DNA from: CAZNDN01 sp964571815
Lineage (GTDB): Bacteria > Fibrobacterota > Chitinivibrionia > Chitinivibrionales > WJKA01
Assembly: GCA_964571815.1 (NCBI GenBank)
Contig: CAZNDN010000028.1
Coordinates: 1 to 35,433, forward strand
Direction of reading: 5' to 3'
Length of the DNA: 35,433 nucleotides
This document shows positions 7,939 to 16,852 of this stretch, piece after piece (the first letter of the stretch is position 1; every line of letters begins with the position of its first letter). The notes under the pieces are model-generated. The model was not told the DNA's origin and made no database searches. It saw only the letters and a list, made by a program, of their open reading frames with translations. A program made the translations under genes and the position numbers.

Positions 7939-10809
7939 ATGAGAATGCCCCACACCCCTTTCCCGAAAACGGTACGACTCACGCTCCCGCTTTTTTGCAT
8001 CGGCCTTGCGCTCGCACCCGTGCGGGGGGATTACATCACCGATGAAATCGACCGGCAGTGGGACGAACTCGCACTGGAGATCGAGGACGCCGAAGTGGAG
8101 CTTGTTATGGGCTGCAACATGTTCAAGCGGAACACATACATCACCCATATCAACCCCTATCTCCGCGAAAAGAACGACATCTACGACCGGCAGGCCCTGA
8201 TCCTCGAAAGCGATCGCGATCCCCTGGATATTGTCCTGCGCCGCACCCGCGCGCTGTGCGACCACCTCAAGGCCGGGGTCGATCTGGGCGCGCTTGACGG
8301 AGAACTCAGCAGCCTCGAGACGCGGGCCGCGGGGATCGCCCCCTCTTCCGCTTCCCAGCGAAAGGACCTCTACCACGAGGTCTGCGCGGTCAGACGCAGA
8401 ATTGCCTTGTCAAATCCCCTTCTTGATTTCGACAAAGTCCTCGTGGGAGGCGGCATGGTCGGCGCCTATCATCTCAGCGCAATCGCCTGGGCAAGCTACG
8501 GCAATTTCCGCAACTGGATCAAAGTCGTCGAGAACCCGTTCAGCGACAACCCGACCTCGTACAACATGCTCGAAAACTCCGAATTCACCAACGGCCCCCT
8601 GCAGGGCCGGAGAATCATGGACTTTGACGGCTCCTTCGATCATCCGTGCCTCTCCTACGACGGCCAAACCGTGTATTTCGCCTGGGTCGAACGCGACACC
8701 AGCGGGAGGAAGATGTTCGAGGGGAGCTACTCGGAAAAAGCAAGCCACGCTCAGGCCGCCTGGGGAAAGGGAGTATCGGAGAAATATGTCTACCATATCT
8801 ACAAGGTCAACATCGACGGCACCAACCTTACCCAGTTGACCTTCGGCGTGTACAACGATGCGCATCCGTGGGAGCTTCCCAACGGCCGAATCGTCTTCGT
8901 CTCCACCCGCCGTGCCGGATTCGACCGCTGCGTGGACAACAAATCCAACCTGCTGTACAGTATCAAGCCCGACGGGAGCGATATGATACAGCTCAGTTGG
9001 CACGAAACCCACGAATGGTACCCCAGCGTCGACAACAATGGTATGATCATGTACACGCGATGGGATTATATCGACCGCGGCGCCGACGTGGCGCATCACC
9101 TGTGGACCTGCTACCCCGACGGCAGCGATCCGCGCGCCCCGCACGCCAACTATCCTCATCCGTGGATCAAGGAGAAGCTCACCGAAGCGTACGAGTATTT
9201 CGACTACGAAGTCCCCAACCTCTACGGCTACGGCCAGGGAGTCAATATCCGCTCGTATATCGAGTTCCTCTATCGTCCCATCCCCGACTCGCGAAAACTG
9301 ATCTGCGTCTCGGGACTACACCACGGCGATGCGATCGGGAACCTGATGATCGTGGACCCGGATGTGGAGGACGACGGGATCATGTCGCAGGCAAAACGAA
9401 TCACGCCGTATCTGCACCCCGAAGGGGAGGGTGACGGGAAGGTGCCCGGTGAACGCAGGCCGAAATACTGCACTCCGTGGCCGCTCAGTGAAGATTTCTA
9501 CCTGACTTCCTGGAACAAGACCCTCGTGCTGCTCGACCGGTTCGGGAACCGGGAGCCGCTGTACAGCGACGATCAACGCCCCAATTTCCCCACCCCGCTG
9601 CGCCCGCGCAAAAGGCCCCCGGTGCTTGCCACCCGTACGCACCAGGGTGAGGAGGCCGATCCCAACCACGACCGGGCGACGATCAGCGTGCAGGATGTCT
9701 ACAACACACACCCCTTCTGGTTTCCCCCCGAGGTGGTCCAGCAGCGCGCGATCAAGTGGCTGCGCATTGTCCAGCTCTACCCCCGGGTGCGTATTTTCGA
9801 CGACAACGGCGACAGGATCCCCGTGGCCCACACGCCGCGGGCGCCCTGCAGGATGTCCCTCGGTGTGGTCCCGGTCGAAGAAGACGGGAGCGTATACTGC
9901 CAAGCGCCGGTCGAGAAGGGTATTTACTTTCAGGCCCTTGACGAAAACTACATGGCGCTGCATTCCATGCGATCCCTGACCTACGTACACCCCGGCGAGC
10001 AGCTCTCCTGCGTGGGGTGCCACGAAAGCAAGTGGGAATCCCCCCCGGCCCGGAACGAGACCCCGCTTGCCATGCAACGCCCCCCGTCGAAGATCGCCCC
10101 CGAGTTCGAGGGCGGACCCGAGCCCATGAACTATCATCGTCTGGTCAAACCCATTTTCGACAACACCTGCATCCCCTGCCACACCGAAAAAGGCGCCAGG
10201 GGGATCAAAAGCTCCGACTATGAGTCGTTTCGCTGGAACTCCTTCTGGTATGAGCAGGCATTCGGCCCCATGCCTGCAAGCGGAAGCATGACCGCACCCG
10301 GATTCTGCGGCGCCTCGTACACGAAAATCGGCAAGGCACTGGTCAAATCGCACAAGGACCGGCTTACCGAAGACCAGTGGAACAAGGTGGTGATGTGGCT
10401 CGATCTCAACACCATGCAGTATGGTTCGGGCTACGATATCGAAAAACAGAAAGCCGGCGAGCTGGTATGGCCCATGGTCGATGTTGACCCGGAAAACCCG
10501 GTGGGTGTTGAGATCGACCAGCCCGTGCCCGATGAAGTCCCGTCCGCGGTATCGGCCTCCCCTGCCCCGGCATCCGCCACCCTGCCGCGCATCCGTGTCC
10601 GTGCCGGGACCGACCGACTCCATGTCTCCGGAATCGGCGCCGGCCCGCTCAGCGTTGTCGTGTACGATATGTCGGGGCGGGTGGTTCTGCGCGGAGCACG
10701 CGCCGGAGCGGAAGGTATCGACGTGCGCGCGCTCGGAAACGGCACCTTTATGGTCCGGGTGAAGACACCGCAACACACGCTGTCACAAGAAATTGTTCTC
10801 GCTCAATAA
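7939..10809 (+). CDS. Secreted diheme beta-propeller protein, hydrazine-synthase-alpha-like, T9SS tail
   Basis: Exported protein of 956 residues; ATG 7939 follows GGAGG by six bases and a signal peptide. After a coiled-coil-rich segment (about 25-160), residues 220-500 hold TolB/PD40-type propeller repeats (LSYDGQTVYFAW, TQLTFGVYNDAHPWELPNG, PSVDNNGMIMYTRW). Two c-type heme sites follow: CVGCH (residues 691-695, 10009-10023) and CIPCH (744-748, 10168-10182). The last 75 residues are a T9SS-type tail (VYDMSGRVVLRG ... VRVKTP). This propeller-plus-CXXCH order resembles hydrazine synthase subunit alpha and its many relatives in polysaccharide-degrading PVC/FCB genomes, where the function is unknown. 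The neighbours argue against anammox and for a redox role in glycan use, for example electron transfer or oxidative cleavage. It is first in an operon, with 12 bp to the next gene, and divergent from a LacI-type regulator. Confidence 0.8.
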   Translation: MRMPHTPFPKTVRLTLPLFCIGLALAPVRGDYITDEIDRQWDELALEIEDAEVELVMGCNMFKRNTYITHINPYLREKNDIYDRQALILESDRDPLDIVLRRTRALCDHLKAGVDLGALDGELSSLETRAAGIAPSSASQRKDLYHEVCAVRRRIALSNPLLDFDKVLVGGGMVGAYHLSAIAWASYGNFRNWIKVVENPFSDNPTSYNMLENSEFTNGPLQGRRIMDFDGSFDHPCLSYDGQTVYFAWVERDTSGRKMFEGSYSEKASHAQAAWGKGVSEKYVYHIYKVNIDGTNLTQLTFGVYNDAHPWELPNGRIVFVSTRRAGFDRCVDNKSNLLYSIKPDGSDMIQLSWHETHEWYPSVDNNGMIMYTRWDYIDRGADVAHHLWTCYPDGSDPRAPHANYPHPWIKEKLTEAYEYFDYEVPNLYGYGQGVNIRSYIEFLYRPIPDSRKLICVSGLHHGDAIGNLMIVDPDVEDDGIMSQAKRITPYLHPEGEGDGKVPGERRPKYCTPWPLSEDFYLTSWNKTLVLLDRFGNREPLYSDDQRPNFPTPLRPRKRPPVLATRTHQGEEADPNHDRATISVQDVYNTHPFWFPPEVVQQRAIKWLRIVQLYPRVRIFDDNGDRIPVAHTPRAPCRMSLGVVPVEEDGSVYCQAPVEKGIYFQALDENYMALHSMRSLTYVHPGEQLSCVGCHESKWESPPARNETPLAMQRPPSKIAPEFEGGPEPMNYHRLVKPIFDNTCIPCHTEKGARGIKSSDYESFRWNSFWYEQAFGPMPASGSMTAPGFCGASYTKIGKALVKSHKDRLTEDQWNKVVMWLDLNTMQYGSGYDIEKQKAGELVWPMVDVDPENPVGVEIDQPVPDEVPSAVSASPAPASATLPRIRVRAGTDRLHVSGIGAGPLSVVVYDMSGRVVLRGARAGAEGIDVRALGNGTFMVRVKTPQHTLSQEIVLAQ

Positions 10810-10821
10810 GGGAGTTCGGCC

Positions 10822-13392
10822 ATGAATACCAACCGCACCGCACTCACGCTGTCATCGGCCGCTCTGCTCTGCCTGTCGACCGTTGTCCGGGCCGATCTTT
10901 CCTCGATGCTGGAATCGGGCAACTGCTCGCTCGCCGCGCGGATCACCGCCTTCGATAAGACCACGCCTCTCTCGTCCGAGACATTCGATTTCACCGGCGG
11001 CCCCGCCGCTCACTCCGCGGGCAACTGGGAGGTTGCCTGTTCCACGGCCGCGGTTGTTGATCGGCCCGAAGCGGTCGACGTGTTCGTGCGCTTTGCGCTC
11101 CTGTCGGGAAACGCCGCGGAGACCAACGCTGCCGTGGAGCTGAGCTTCAACCAATGGTCCACCGACAACTACGTGCTCTTCCCGGGGGCGGTCTACGACG
11201 GGAACCGGTTCAACGTGTCGGGCTACCCCTGCTACCCTCCCTTTATCGAGAACGCCTCGGATCATCGGCTCGACCTTCCCCTGACCATTACCCGCAACCC
11301 TCACCTGGAGCAGGGTGGCGACGAGTCCATGATCGAGCAGACTACCGGTGATGTCGCCACGCCCTGCATGGGATTCCAATCACCCGCAATTGGGAAAGGC
11401 TTTCTTCTGCTGACTCCCCAGCAAACACGTTTCGGCAATTCCGGCCTGACCGTGGTGGAATCCGACGACCGCGAGAGTGCCGTGTTCACGGTTTCGGCGC
11501 CGCATGTCAGGAAGAAACGGGCAAACATGTGCGGTCTTGTGGACAGCGACGACCGCGGGGCCTCCTGGTCCGCGGGCGACCACGTCACCATCCACGTGCG
11601 GCTCCATTTTTTCGAGGCGGCGGAGATACTCGACCTGTTCGCCGGGTTCAGCCGTATCCGCAAAGATCTGTGGCCCGACCACGCGCCCAATACCATACTC
11701 CCCCTTTCGAAAGCGGCCGAGCTTGCCGAGGCCAAGTGGAATCGCAGCAATTGGTACGAGCAAGGAAACAGCGGGTTCTACAACATCGAGGGTAACACCG
11801 GCGCCAAGAGTCTGGGATGGTGCGGCGACGGGTGCGTGACGCACGCGATGCTCATGAGCGGAGCCGTGCACAGCCGCGATCGCGCGCTGCGGACAATCGA
11901 AATGTACCTGCCGGAGTGCGTGTCGCAGTCGGGGCTGTTCAATACCTTCTACACGGGCTCGGAATGGATCGGCGATGCCTGCAGGAAGAACCACAGCACC
12001 TGGCGCGACCTGAGCCTTACCCGCAGGCACGGCGAGGTCCTGTACTTCCTCCTGAAGCAGGTGGACCTGCTGAAGAAGCAGGATGAGTCGTGGAGCCCGC
12101 CGGCGCCGTGGATCGATGCGCTCAAGAGTCAGGCCGACGCGCTGTGTGAGGTATGGAACACCAACGGACAATTCGGCAACTGGATCGATTGCCGCACCGG
12201 CACGGTCTCGATCGGAGGCACCACCGGCGGCGCGGCAATTCCCGCCGCACTCGCCCTCGCATCGAACTACTTCGACAACGCCGGCTACCTCTCCGTAGCC
12301 GAGCAGGCGGCCCGGTACTACTACGAGAACCACGTTGCCGAAGGCCTGACCAGCGGGGGGCCCGGCGATGCGCTCCAGTCGCCCGACTGCGAATCGGCCA
12401 TCCACATGCTCGAGTCCTTCGTCACACTCTATGAGCTGACCGATCAAACCGAATGGCTCGACTACGCCCGGGACATGGGCCGTCTCTTCTCAAGCTGGAT
12501 AACGTCGTACAACTACGTATTCCCGTCGCAGTCGACGTTCGCGAAACTTGACATGCACACACTCGGGGCCTGCTGGGCCAACACGCAGAACAAGTGCGCG
12601 GTGCCGGCGCTGTGCACGATCTCCGGCGACTGCCTGTGGAAGCTCTACCGGGCAAGCGGAGATTCGCTTTTCATGACATTGATCCGCGACCTCGCCCGCG
12701 GCATCCCGCAGTACGTATCCCGCACCGATCGCCCGATCAACGGCATGGGTTCGGGATTGATATGCGGGCGGGTGCAGATGGGAGACTGGGAAAGCTGGTG
12801 CCCGGTCGGCGAAACCTACGGCCAGTCCTCCCCTTGGGCCGAGGCCGCCCTGATGATGACGTATGCGGAGATACCGGGCGTGTACGCGATTTGCGACAAG
12901 GGAGAGGTATGGGTCGCCGACAATATCACCGCCGAAGTGCTTGAGACGGAGCAACAGAGTATCAAACTGAGGCTCACCAATCCCACGGACTTCCCCGCCT
13001 CCATACGCGCCTACGTCGAATCCTCCTCGCAGCAGAGCACCCCCTTGGGAATCAATGCCATGCTCCAGTGCCGAAAAGTCGACCTGGCAGCACACCAGAG
13101 CACGGAGGTCCGGCTCGATGCGGTCGGTTCCACAAGCACTGTCCCGCGGCAATACCGCCACACCCCGAACCCCAACGTTTCCTCACGGCCGATTATTATC
13201 AACCGCAACGGTTCGGTTCGGCTCAAGGACGGCCGGGGTGAAGCTCTTGCCGGGCTGCGTATCACCGATTCAAGCGGAAGGATTGTCGCTACGGGCAAGG
13301 CGATCGATGGCACTCGTTTGAATCGGGGGGTGTACTTTGTTGGAGGGCGAGCAGGCGGGAAGGTTGTAGTGGTGGGGAGGCAGGGGTTTTGA
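10822..13392 (+). CDS. Secreted predicted (alpha/alpha)6-barrel protein with T9SS tail
   Basis: Exported protein of 856 residues with signal peptide ending near VVRA; GGGAG lies eight bases before the ATG. The N-terminal third (about 25-270) is beta-rich. Residues about 285-640 show repeated helical hairpins with motifs typical of six-hairpin glycosidase/lyase folds (NSGFYNIEGN, WCGDGCVTHAM, GGPGDALQSPDCESAIHMLESF, GLICGRVQMGDWESWCP). A beta domain follows, then a T9SS-like tail (RITDSSGRIVATG ... GVYFVGGRAGG) in the last 65 residues. No catalytic residues can be named with confidence, so it may be a glycoside hydrolase, polysaccharide lyase or binding protein. It is translationally close to the diheme protein upstream (12 bp), so the two probably work on the same substrate outside the cell. 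Confidence 0.72.
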   Translation: MNTNRTALTLSSAALLCLSTVVRADLSSMLESGNCSLAARITAFDKTTPLSSETFDFTGGPAAHSAGNWEVACSTAAVVDRPEAVDVFVRFALLSGNAAETNAAVELSFNQWSTDNYVLFPGAVYDGNRFNVSGYPCYPPFIENASDHRLDLPLTITRNPHLEQGGDESMIEQTTGDVATPCMGFQSPAIGKGFLLLTPQQTRFGNSGLTVVESDDRESAVFTVSAPHVRKKRANMCGLVDSDDRGASWSAGDHVTIHVRLHFFEAAEILDLFAGFSRIRKDLWPDHAPNTILPLSKAAELAEAKWNRSNWYEQGNSGFYNIEGNTGAKSLGWCGDGCVTHAMLMSGAVHSRDRALRTIEMYLPECVSQSGLFNTFYTGSEWIGDACRKNHSTWRDLSLTRRHGEVLYFLLKQVDLLKKQDESWSPPAPWIDALKSQADALCEVWNTNGQFGNWIDCRTGTVSIGGTTGGAAIPAALALASNYFDNAGYLSVAEQAARYYYENHVAEGLTSGGPGDALQSPDCESAIHMLESFVTLYELTDQTEWLDYARDMGRLFSSWITSYNYVFPSQSTFAKLDMHTLGACWANTQNKCAVPALCTISGDCLWKLYRASGDSLFMTLIRDLARGIPQYVSRTDRPINGMGSGLICGRVQMGDWESWCPVGETYGQSSPWAEAALMMTYAEIPGVYAICDKGEVWVADNITAEVLETEQQSIKLRLTNPTDFPASIRAYVESSSQQSTPLGINAMLQCRKVDLAAHQSTEVRLDAVGSTSTVPRQYRHTPNPNVSSRPIIINRNGSVRLKDGRGEALAGLRITDSSGRIVATGKAIDGTRLNRGVYFVGGRAGGKVVVVGRQGF

Positions 13393-13697
13393 TGTGGGCA
13401 GTTTAACCGCCTAACCGGGTCGGACCAGGCGAATTGGCCATAATAAGCCCGAAACGCCATTTTCGCCGCAATTTAAAGGGTTAACCACCGGCTTAGCGCT
13501 CATTTTACCCCCCCGAAAATTAGCTCTAAGAAGCCCCTGTTGGGGATAATCTGGGGCGTCACTACAGTAGCGCCGACTACTACGCAGGGACCCCGGACGC
13601 TCCATGCCACTGCGCACGCGCTACCCCTCAGGGGCGCCGGAGCAGGTCCCGAAGTACTGTAAATATGATAAATGTACCCCCGTCCCCTATCTCCGTC
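13393..13697. other. Intergenic region between convergent genes
   Basis: No coding frame of normal composition was found. It contains a short hairpin (CCCC-TGTT-GGGG near 13535), a weak imperfect hairpin near 13556-13575, and copy A of the dispersed AT-rich/CCCCGTCCCC repeat at its right edge. No clear intrinsic terminator with a T-tract is visible. Confidence 0.5.
13662..13687 (+). repeat. Dispersed 26-bp repeat, copy A
   Basis: Begins AATATGATAAA and ends CCCCCGTCCCC. It aligns without gaps to copy B at 24537-24562 (AATATCATAAAA ... CCCCGTCCCC) with a handful of substitutions, and to copy C at 25671-25696. It lies 10 bp beyond the stop codon of the vapC-like gene. It may be the end of a REP-like or transposon-derived element. 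Confidence 0.55.
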
Positions 13698-14111
13698 CTA
13701 TCGAGATGAATGCCGGGGATTTGACCAGTTTTCGGTCTTGAGGCCGGGGATTTTCGCGAAGTGTTTTTGATTGTTGGTTACGAGCGTGTAGTTCAGAACC
13801 AGGGCGGTTGAGCCGATCAGGAGATCGAAATCGTCGACCACCTTCCCCTTCCCTGTCAAAGATGCTTTCACCGACGCGAACGTGTCCATGATCGCCATGG
13901 AGATACCAACAACCGGAAAAAGCTCCCCGATTCGTCGCACCTTTGCCTCGTTCTCAACTCTGCGCCTCGACCTGTTCGCCCCGTACAGAAGCTCGCCGTA
14001 GGTAACAACCGAGATCGCCTTGGGATCCCGGGCATGCGCCCCAAACCCGGAGATGACTTCAGGGTGCCTCTTGAGGGAGTAGATGATTATGTCGGTGTCA
14101 ATCAAAAACAT
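13698..14111 (-). CDS. vapC: PIN-domain toxin of a VapBC/FitAB-type pair
   Basis: Probable ribonuclease toxin of 137 residues. The ATG at 14111 is chosen because the protein then begins MFLIDTDIIIYSL, the canonical PIN start with the first catalytic Asp; the open frame extends 43 codons further upstream into the antitoxin gene but without family support. Other PIN residues are Glu in VVTYGELLYGA, Asp in VDDFDLLIGSTAL and the closing NNQKHF. Together these acidic residues coordinate the metal ions needed for RNA cleavage. The start overlaps the antitoxin 3' end by 14 bp, the usual coupling in these pairs. VapC-type toxins generally cleave tRNA or rRNA; the target here is not readable. Confidence 0.88.
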   Translation of the reverse strand: MFLIDTDIIIYSLKRHPEVISGFGAHARDPKAISVVTYGELLYGANRSRRRVENEAKVRRIGELFPVVGISMAIMDTFASVKASLTGKGKVVDDFDLLIGSTALVLNYTLVTNNQKHFAKIPGLKTENWSNPRHSSR

Positions 14112-14376
14112 CACCGGGCCCCTTCCTGAAACGACGCGTCGACCGGCTCCTCCTGATATCCTCCACAATTTCCGCCCCGCTCCTCTCATCGTGCCACGAA
14201 TCCGCCAAGCCCAGAAACGCCTCCGTAGCATTCTCTTCATTCACCCGCGAGCCCGAAAGATAGCCCTTCAGGATCGCAACAACCTCCTGGCTGACGGATC
14301 GGTTTTCAGCCCGCGCGCGCGCCCGAAGCGCATCGTACAACCGAGGGTCAATGGAACGAACCTGCAAGGTGGCCAT
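14098..14376 (-). CDS. Ribbon-helix-helix antitoxin, FitA/Arc-like
   Basis: Antitoxin of 92 residues preceding the PIN toxin. The N-terminus has the ribbon (ATLQVRSID) and two helices (LYDALRARARAENRSVSQEVVAIL) of a FitA/Arc-type DNA-binding domain; the Arg/Asp-rich C-terminus (about 55-92) would wrap the toxin. AAGGAA lies seven bases before the ATG. Upstream is a well-formed promoter with repeated TGCA half-sites overlapping the -35, fitting autorepression by the complex. The pair stands alone beside the metal-efflux genes. Confidence 0.87.
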   Translation of the reverse strand: MATLQVRSIDPRLYDALRARARAENRSVSQEVVAILKGYLSGSRVNEENATEAFLGLADSWHDERSGAEIVEDIRRSRSTRRFRKGPGDVFD

Positions 14377-14424
14377 TCGTGGTTCCTTTCGAGAGTTTTT
14401 GCACCGCGGGAACTGTCATCCTGA

Positions 14425-14463
14425 AGTATAGTATATGGTGCATGCAATTGCAAGCGCTTTGCA
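14425..14463 (-). promoter_or_regulatory. Promoter and candidate operator of the toxin-antitoxin pair
   Basis: On the minus strand, TTGCAA (14448-14453) and TATACT (14425-14430) are separated by exactly 17 bp, a near-consensus sigma70-type promoter about 50 bp before the antitoxin ATG. Overlapping the -35 are TGCA half-sites at 14439, 14443, 14449 and (as TTGCA) 14459, including the palindrome TGCAATTGCA (14443-14452) and a TGCAA-5-TTGCA inverted repeat (14449-14463). Roughly helical spacing suggests cooperative binding of the ribbon-helix-helix protein. Confidence 0.7.
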
Positions 14464-14553
14464 TGAAAGCTCTGGTTGGCCCGGAACTCCGCGGCTTCTT
14501 CCCGCCCGTGAAACCACGCCCGCGCATCGCGACGAATCCCCTTCCCGGTCCCG

Positions 14554-14895
14554 CTACACCGCCGGCTCCCCCCGCTCGCCCGTGCTGATCCGCAGGGCGT
14601 CCTCCACGTTCGAAATGTAGATCTTCCCGTCGGCCCGCAGCCCGGTGTGCGCGCCCCGGCGAATCGCGGAAACGACCCGCTCAACCAGCTCGCCGGAGCA
14701 CACGATCTCAAGCTTTACATGGGGAACCCAACTGATATTGTTGTCCACGATCCGTACGGGCTCGTCCTTGCCCCGGGTGCGGCCGAAACCCCGTATCTCC
14801 ATCACGCTCACACCCGTGAGCCCCTCAATCTCATGGAGATCTTCAATCACTTCGACAAACCTGTTCTTCTTGATGTAGGCATCGATCCTCTTCAT
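14554..14895 (-). CDS. P-II-like signalling protein linked to metal efflux
   Basis: A P-II superfamily protein of 113 residues, normal length. It starts MKRIDAYIKKNRFVEVIEDL and has the loop region EIRGFGRTRGKDEP, the strand VPHVKLEIV, the B-loop-like AHTGLRADGKIYI and the C-terminal RISTGERG. The uridylylatable T-loop Tyr of GlnB is absent, as in P-II relatives encoded beside CusA/CzcA pumps rather than ammonium transporters. Its ATG overlaps the czcA stop by four bases (ATGA), so it is translationally coupled to the pump gene. A role in regulating or sensing heavy-metal efflux is inferred from context. It remains intact although the upstream pump genes are broken. Confidence 0.82.
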   Translation of the reverse strand: MKRIDAYIKKNRFVEVIEDLHEIEGLTGVSVMEIRGFGRTRGKDEPVRIVDNNISWVPHVKLEIVCSGELVERVVSAIRRGAHTGLRADGKIYISNVEDALRISTGERGEPAV

Positions 14896-16085
14896 TGCCC
14901 TTTCCTTTCGCTTGAGGTTTCCACGCTCTCGTCAACCGGCTCCGGCGGAGTGAACCATTCGTACATCGCCGGCAGAAGGAAAAGTGTCAGTATCGTCGAA
15001 GACACCAGACCGAATACAACCACCGCCGCAAGGGGGCGCTGCACCTCCGAGCCCATCCCGCGCGCAAGGAGAAGCGGGATCAGACCCAACACCGTGGTCA
15101 TGGCCGTCATGAGGACCGGCCGCAGACGCAACAACGAGCCGTTGACAACCGCCTCACGGATCGGCACACCTTCATCCCGCAACTGATTGACATGCGTCAC
15201 GAGCACCAGACCGTTCTGTACGGCAATGCCGAAGAGCGCGATGAAACCCACCGATGCCGGGACCGAGAGATACTGGCCGGTAATCAGCAGACCGAGCACG
15301 CCGCCGATCAGCGCAAGCGGTACGTTGATAAAAATCAACGCCGCCTGCCGAAACGTACCCAGCGAGAAATAGAGCATCAAAAAGATCATCAGAAAAGCGG
15401 TCGGCACGATAATTCCCAGTCGTCTCATGGCACGCTGCTGGTTCTCGAATTGACCGCCGATCTCCAGCCAATAACCCGCCGGCAGCACAACTCGTTCGTC
15501 GATACGCCTGCGCATATCCGCCGCGACGATCAGCTCGGTCTTACTGCGGTTTCGGCCCTTTGCATCGGTCAAGCAACGATGAATATTCTCCACCACCACA
15601 ATGGAGCCGTCGCCGAGCATACCGATAGCAATGGCAATACCCCCAAGCGACATCAGGTTGGCCGAGAGCCCGGTCAGTCTCATGAATATCGCCGCAAATA
15701 ACGCACACACGGGCAGACTGATTGCAACGATCGCCGCCGTTCGAACGTTGCCCAGAAACAGCACAAGCGCTATGAGCACCAGCACGCCGCCCTGCAGCAG
15801 AGCCGTTGTCACCGTGCCGGTGGCATTGTCGACCAGCCGTTTCTGGTTGTAGTACGTCTCCACCGCAACACCTTCGGGAAGCGAGCGCCGGACTTCCGAA
15901 AACGCGTCTCCCAGGCGCGCAATGACATTCGACGTATTCTCGCCGAAAAGCTTGATAACAATCCCCGCGACCACCTCCTCGGTCCCGTTGTGCGTAACCA
16001 CGCCGCGTCTGATCTCGCGACCGTAGTCCACACGGGCGATATCGCGCAATCGGACGGGGGTACCGTCAACCACCTTCACCTGCAT
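14892..16085 (-). pseudogene. czcA: CzcA/CusA-type RND efflux pump, C-terminal piece with internal deletion
   Basis: Continues the frame of the upstream piece after an in-frame TAG at 16107-16109; the frame is open from 16106 and the first ATG is at 16085. It reads VDGTPVRLRDIARVDYG, the TM2-TM4 region and the proton-relay segment GMLGDGSIVVVENI. It then jumps near 15515-15540 from TELIVAAD directly to RRRIDERVVLPAGYWLEIGGQFENQ, a segment that normally lies some 370 residues further on in CzcA. TM5-TM6 and most of the second periplasmic half are therefore missing, in frame. The end has the usual final membrane helices. The normal family length is about 1030-1050 residues; the two pieces here total about 640. 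It is unlikely to transport. Confidence 0.82.
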
Positions 16086-16106
16086 GTCCCGAAGATGGGC
16101 ACGTGT

Positions 16107-16835
16107 CTAAACAAGCCCGATACCCCGCACCAGATACTCTTCGGAGCCCGGTACCAGAAACTGCCCGCCGGCGTTGTCGTTGTTCGCATTCACCGTCGCA
16201 ACAACATCCTCCAAACCGATATCGTACTTGTTCAGCGCGTGAGGATCGATCCGGATCCGGTACTGGAGAACATGCCCGCCCATGGACAAAACATCGGTCA
16301 CCCCCCGCACCGATTGAAGCCGGTACTTCACCACCCAGTCGTTAAGCTCCCGCAGGTAGGTAAGCCGATCCTTGCCCTCCGTGTCGACGGTCGAGTCCAT
16401 TGTCAAATAGTACATGAACACTTCGCCCAGCCCCGTGGATATCGGCCCCAGCATGGGCGGATCATGCATCTGGGGCAACTCGCTCAGCGCCGCACTCAGG
16501 CGCTCGGAAACCAGTTGACGCGCGAAGTAGATGTCCACGTCGTCTTCGAAATACACGTACACCACCGCCATGCCGAAGGCCGACGTCGACTTCACCAGCG
16601 TGACATCGGGCAGCCCGTTCATCGCCGATTCGATCGGAAAGGTAATGAGACGCTCGATTTCCTCGGGCGCCATCCCGTGGGCTTCGGCAAACACCGGCAC
16701 CATCACCGGCGAGATGTCGGGAAAAGCATCGGTGGGAAGTCCGGTATACGACACCGCACCCCAGACTACGATGCCGACCAGGGCCAGGAGTACCATGACC
16801 CTGTTTCGCAAGAGAAAGGTAAAGAATCCAAGCAT
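16107..16835 (-). pseudogene. czcA: CzcA/CusA-type RND efflux pump, N-terminal piece ended by amber stop
   Basis: N-terminal piece of an inner-membrane proton-driven heavy-metal exporter. The start at 16835 (MLGFFTFLLRNRVMV) is preferred over the ATG at 16844 because AAAGGA then lies nine bases upstream. It contains TM1 and the first porter domain (PTDAFPDISP, FPIESAMNGLP, STSAFGMAVVYVYFEDD, LQYRIRIDP). The frame stops at TAG (16107-16109) in GIGLV-stop-TRAHLRDMQVKVVDGTPV, where CzcA normally reads on; a single C-to-T change of CAG would give it. Eight bases separate it from the OEP/MFP chimera upstream. Confidence 0.82.
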
Positions 16836-16852
16836 GGTGCGCATTCCTTTCG

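Noticed and set aside
7939..10809. True hydrazine synthase and anammox metabolism
   Set aside because: No other hydrazine-synthase subunit or nitrogen gene is present; neighbours are secreted glycan-related proteins and a sugar-type regulator.
13393..14553. CRISPR array or tRNA gene in the intergenic stretches
   Set aside because: No regularly spaced repeats and no cloverleaf with a CCA-compatible acceptor stem could be drawn.
16107..16109. Programmed amber readthrough or pyrrolysine insertion in czcA
   Set aside because: No supporting context; the same gene also has a large deletion, so simple decay is more likely.
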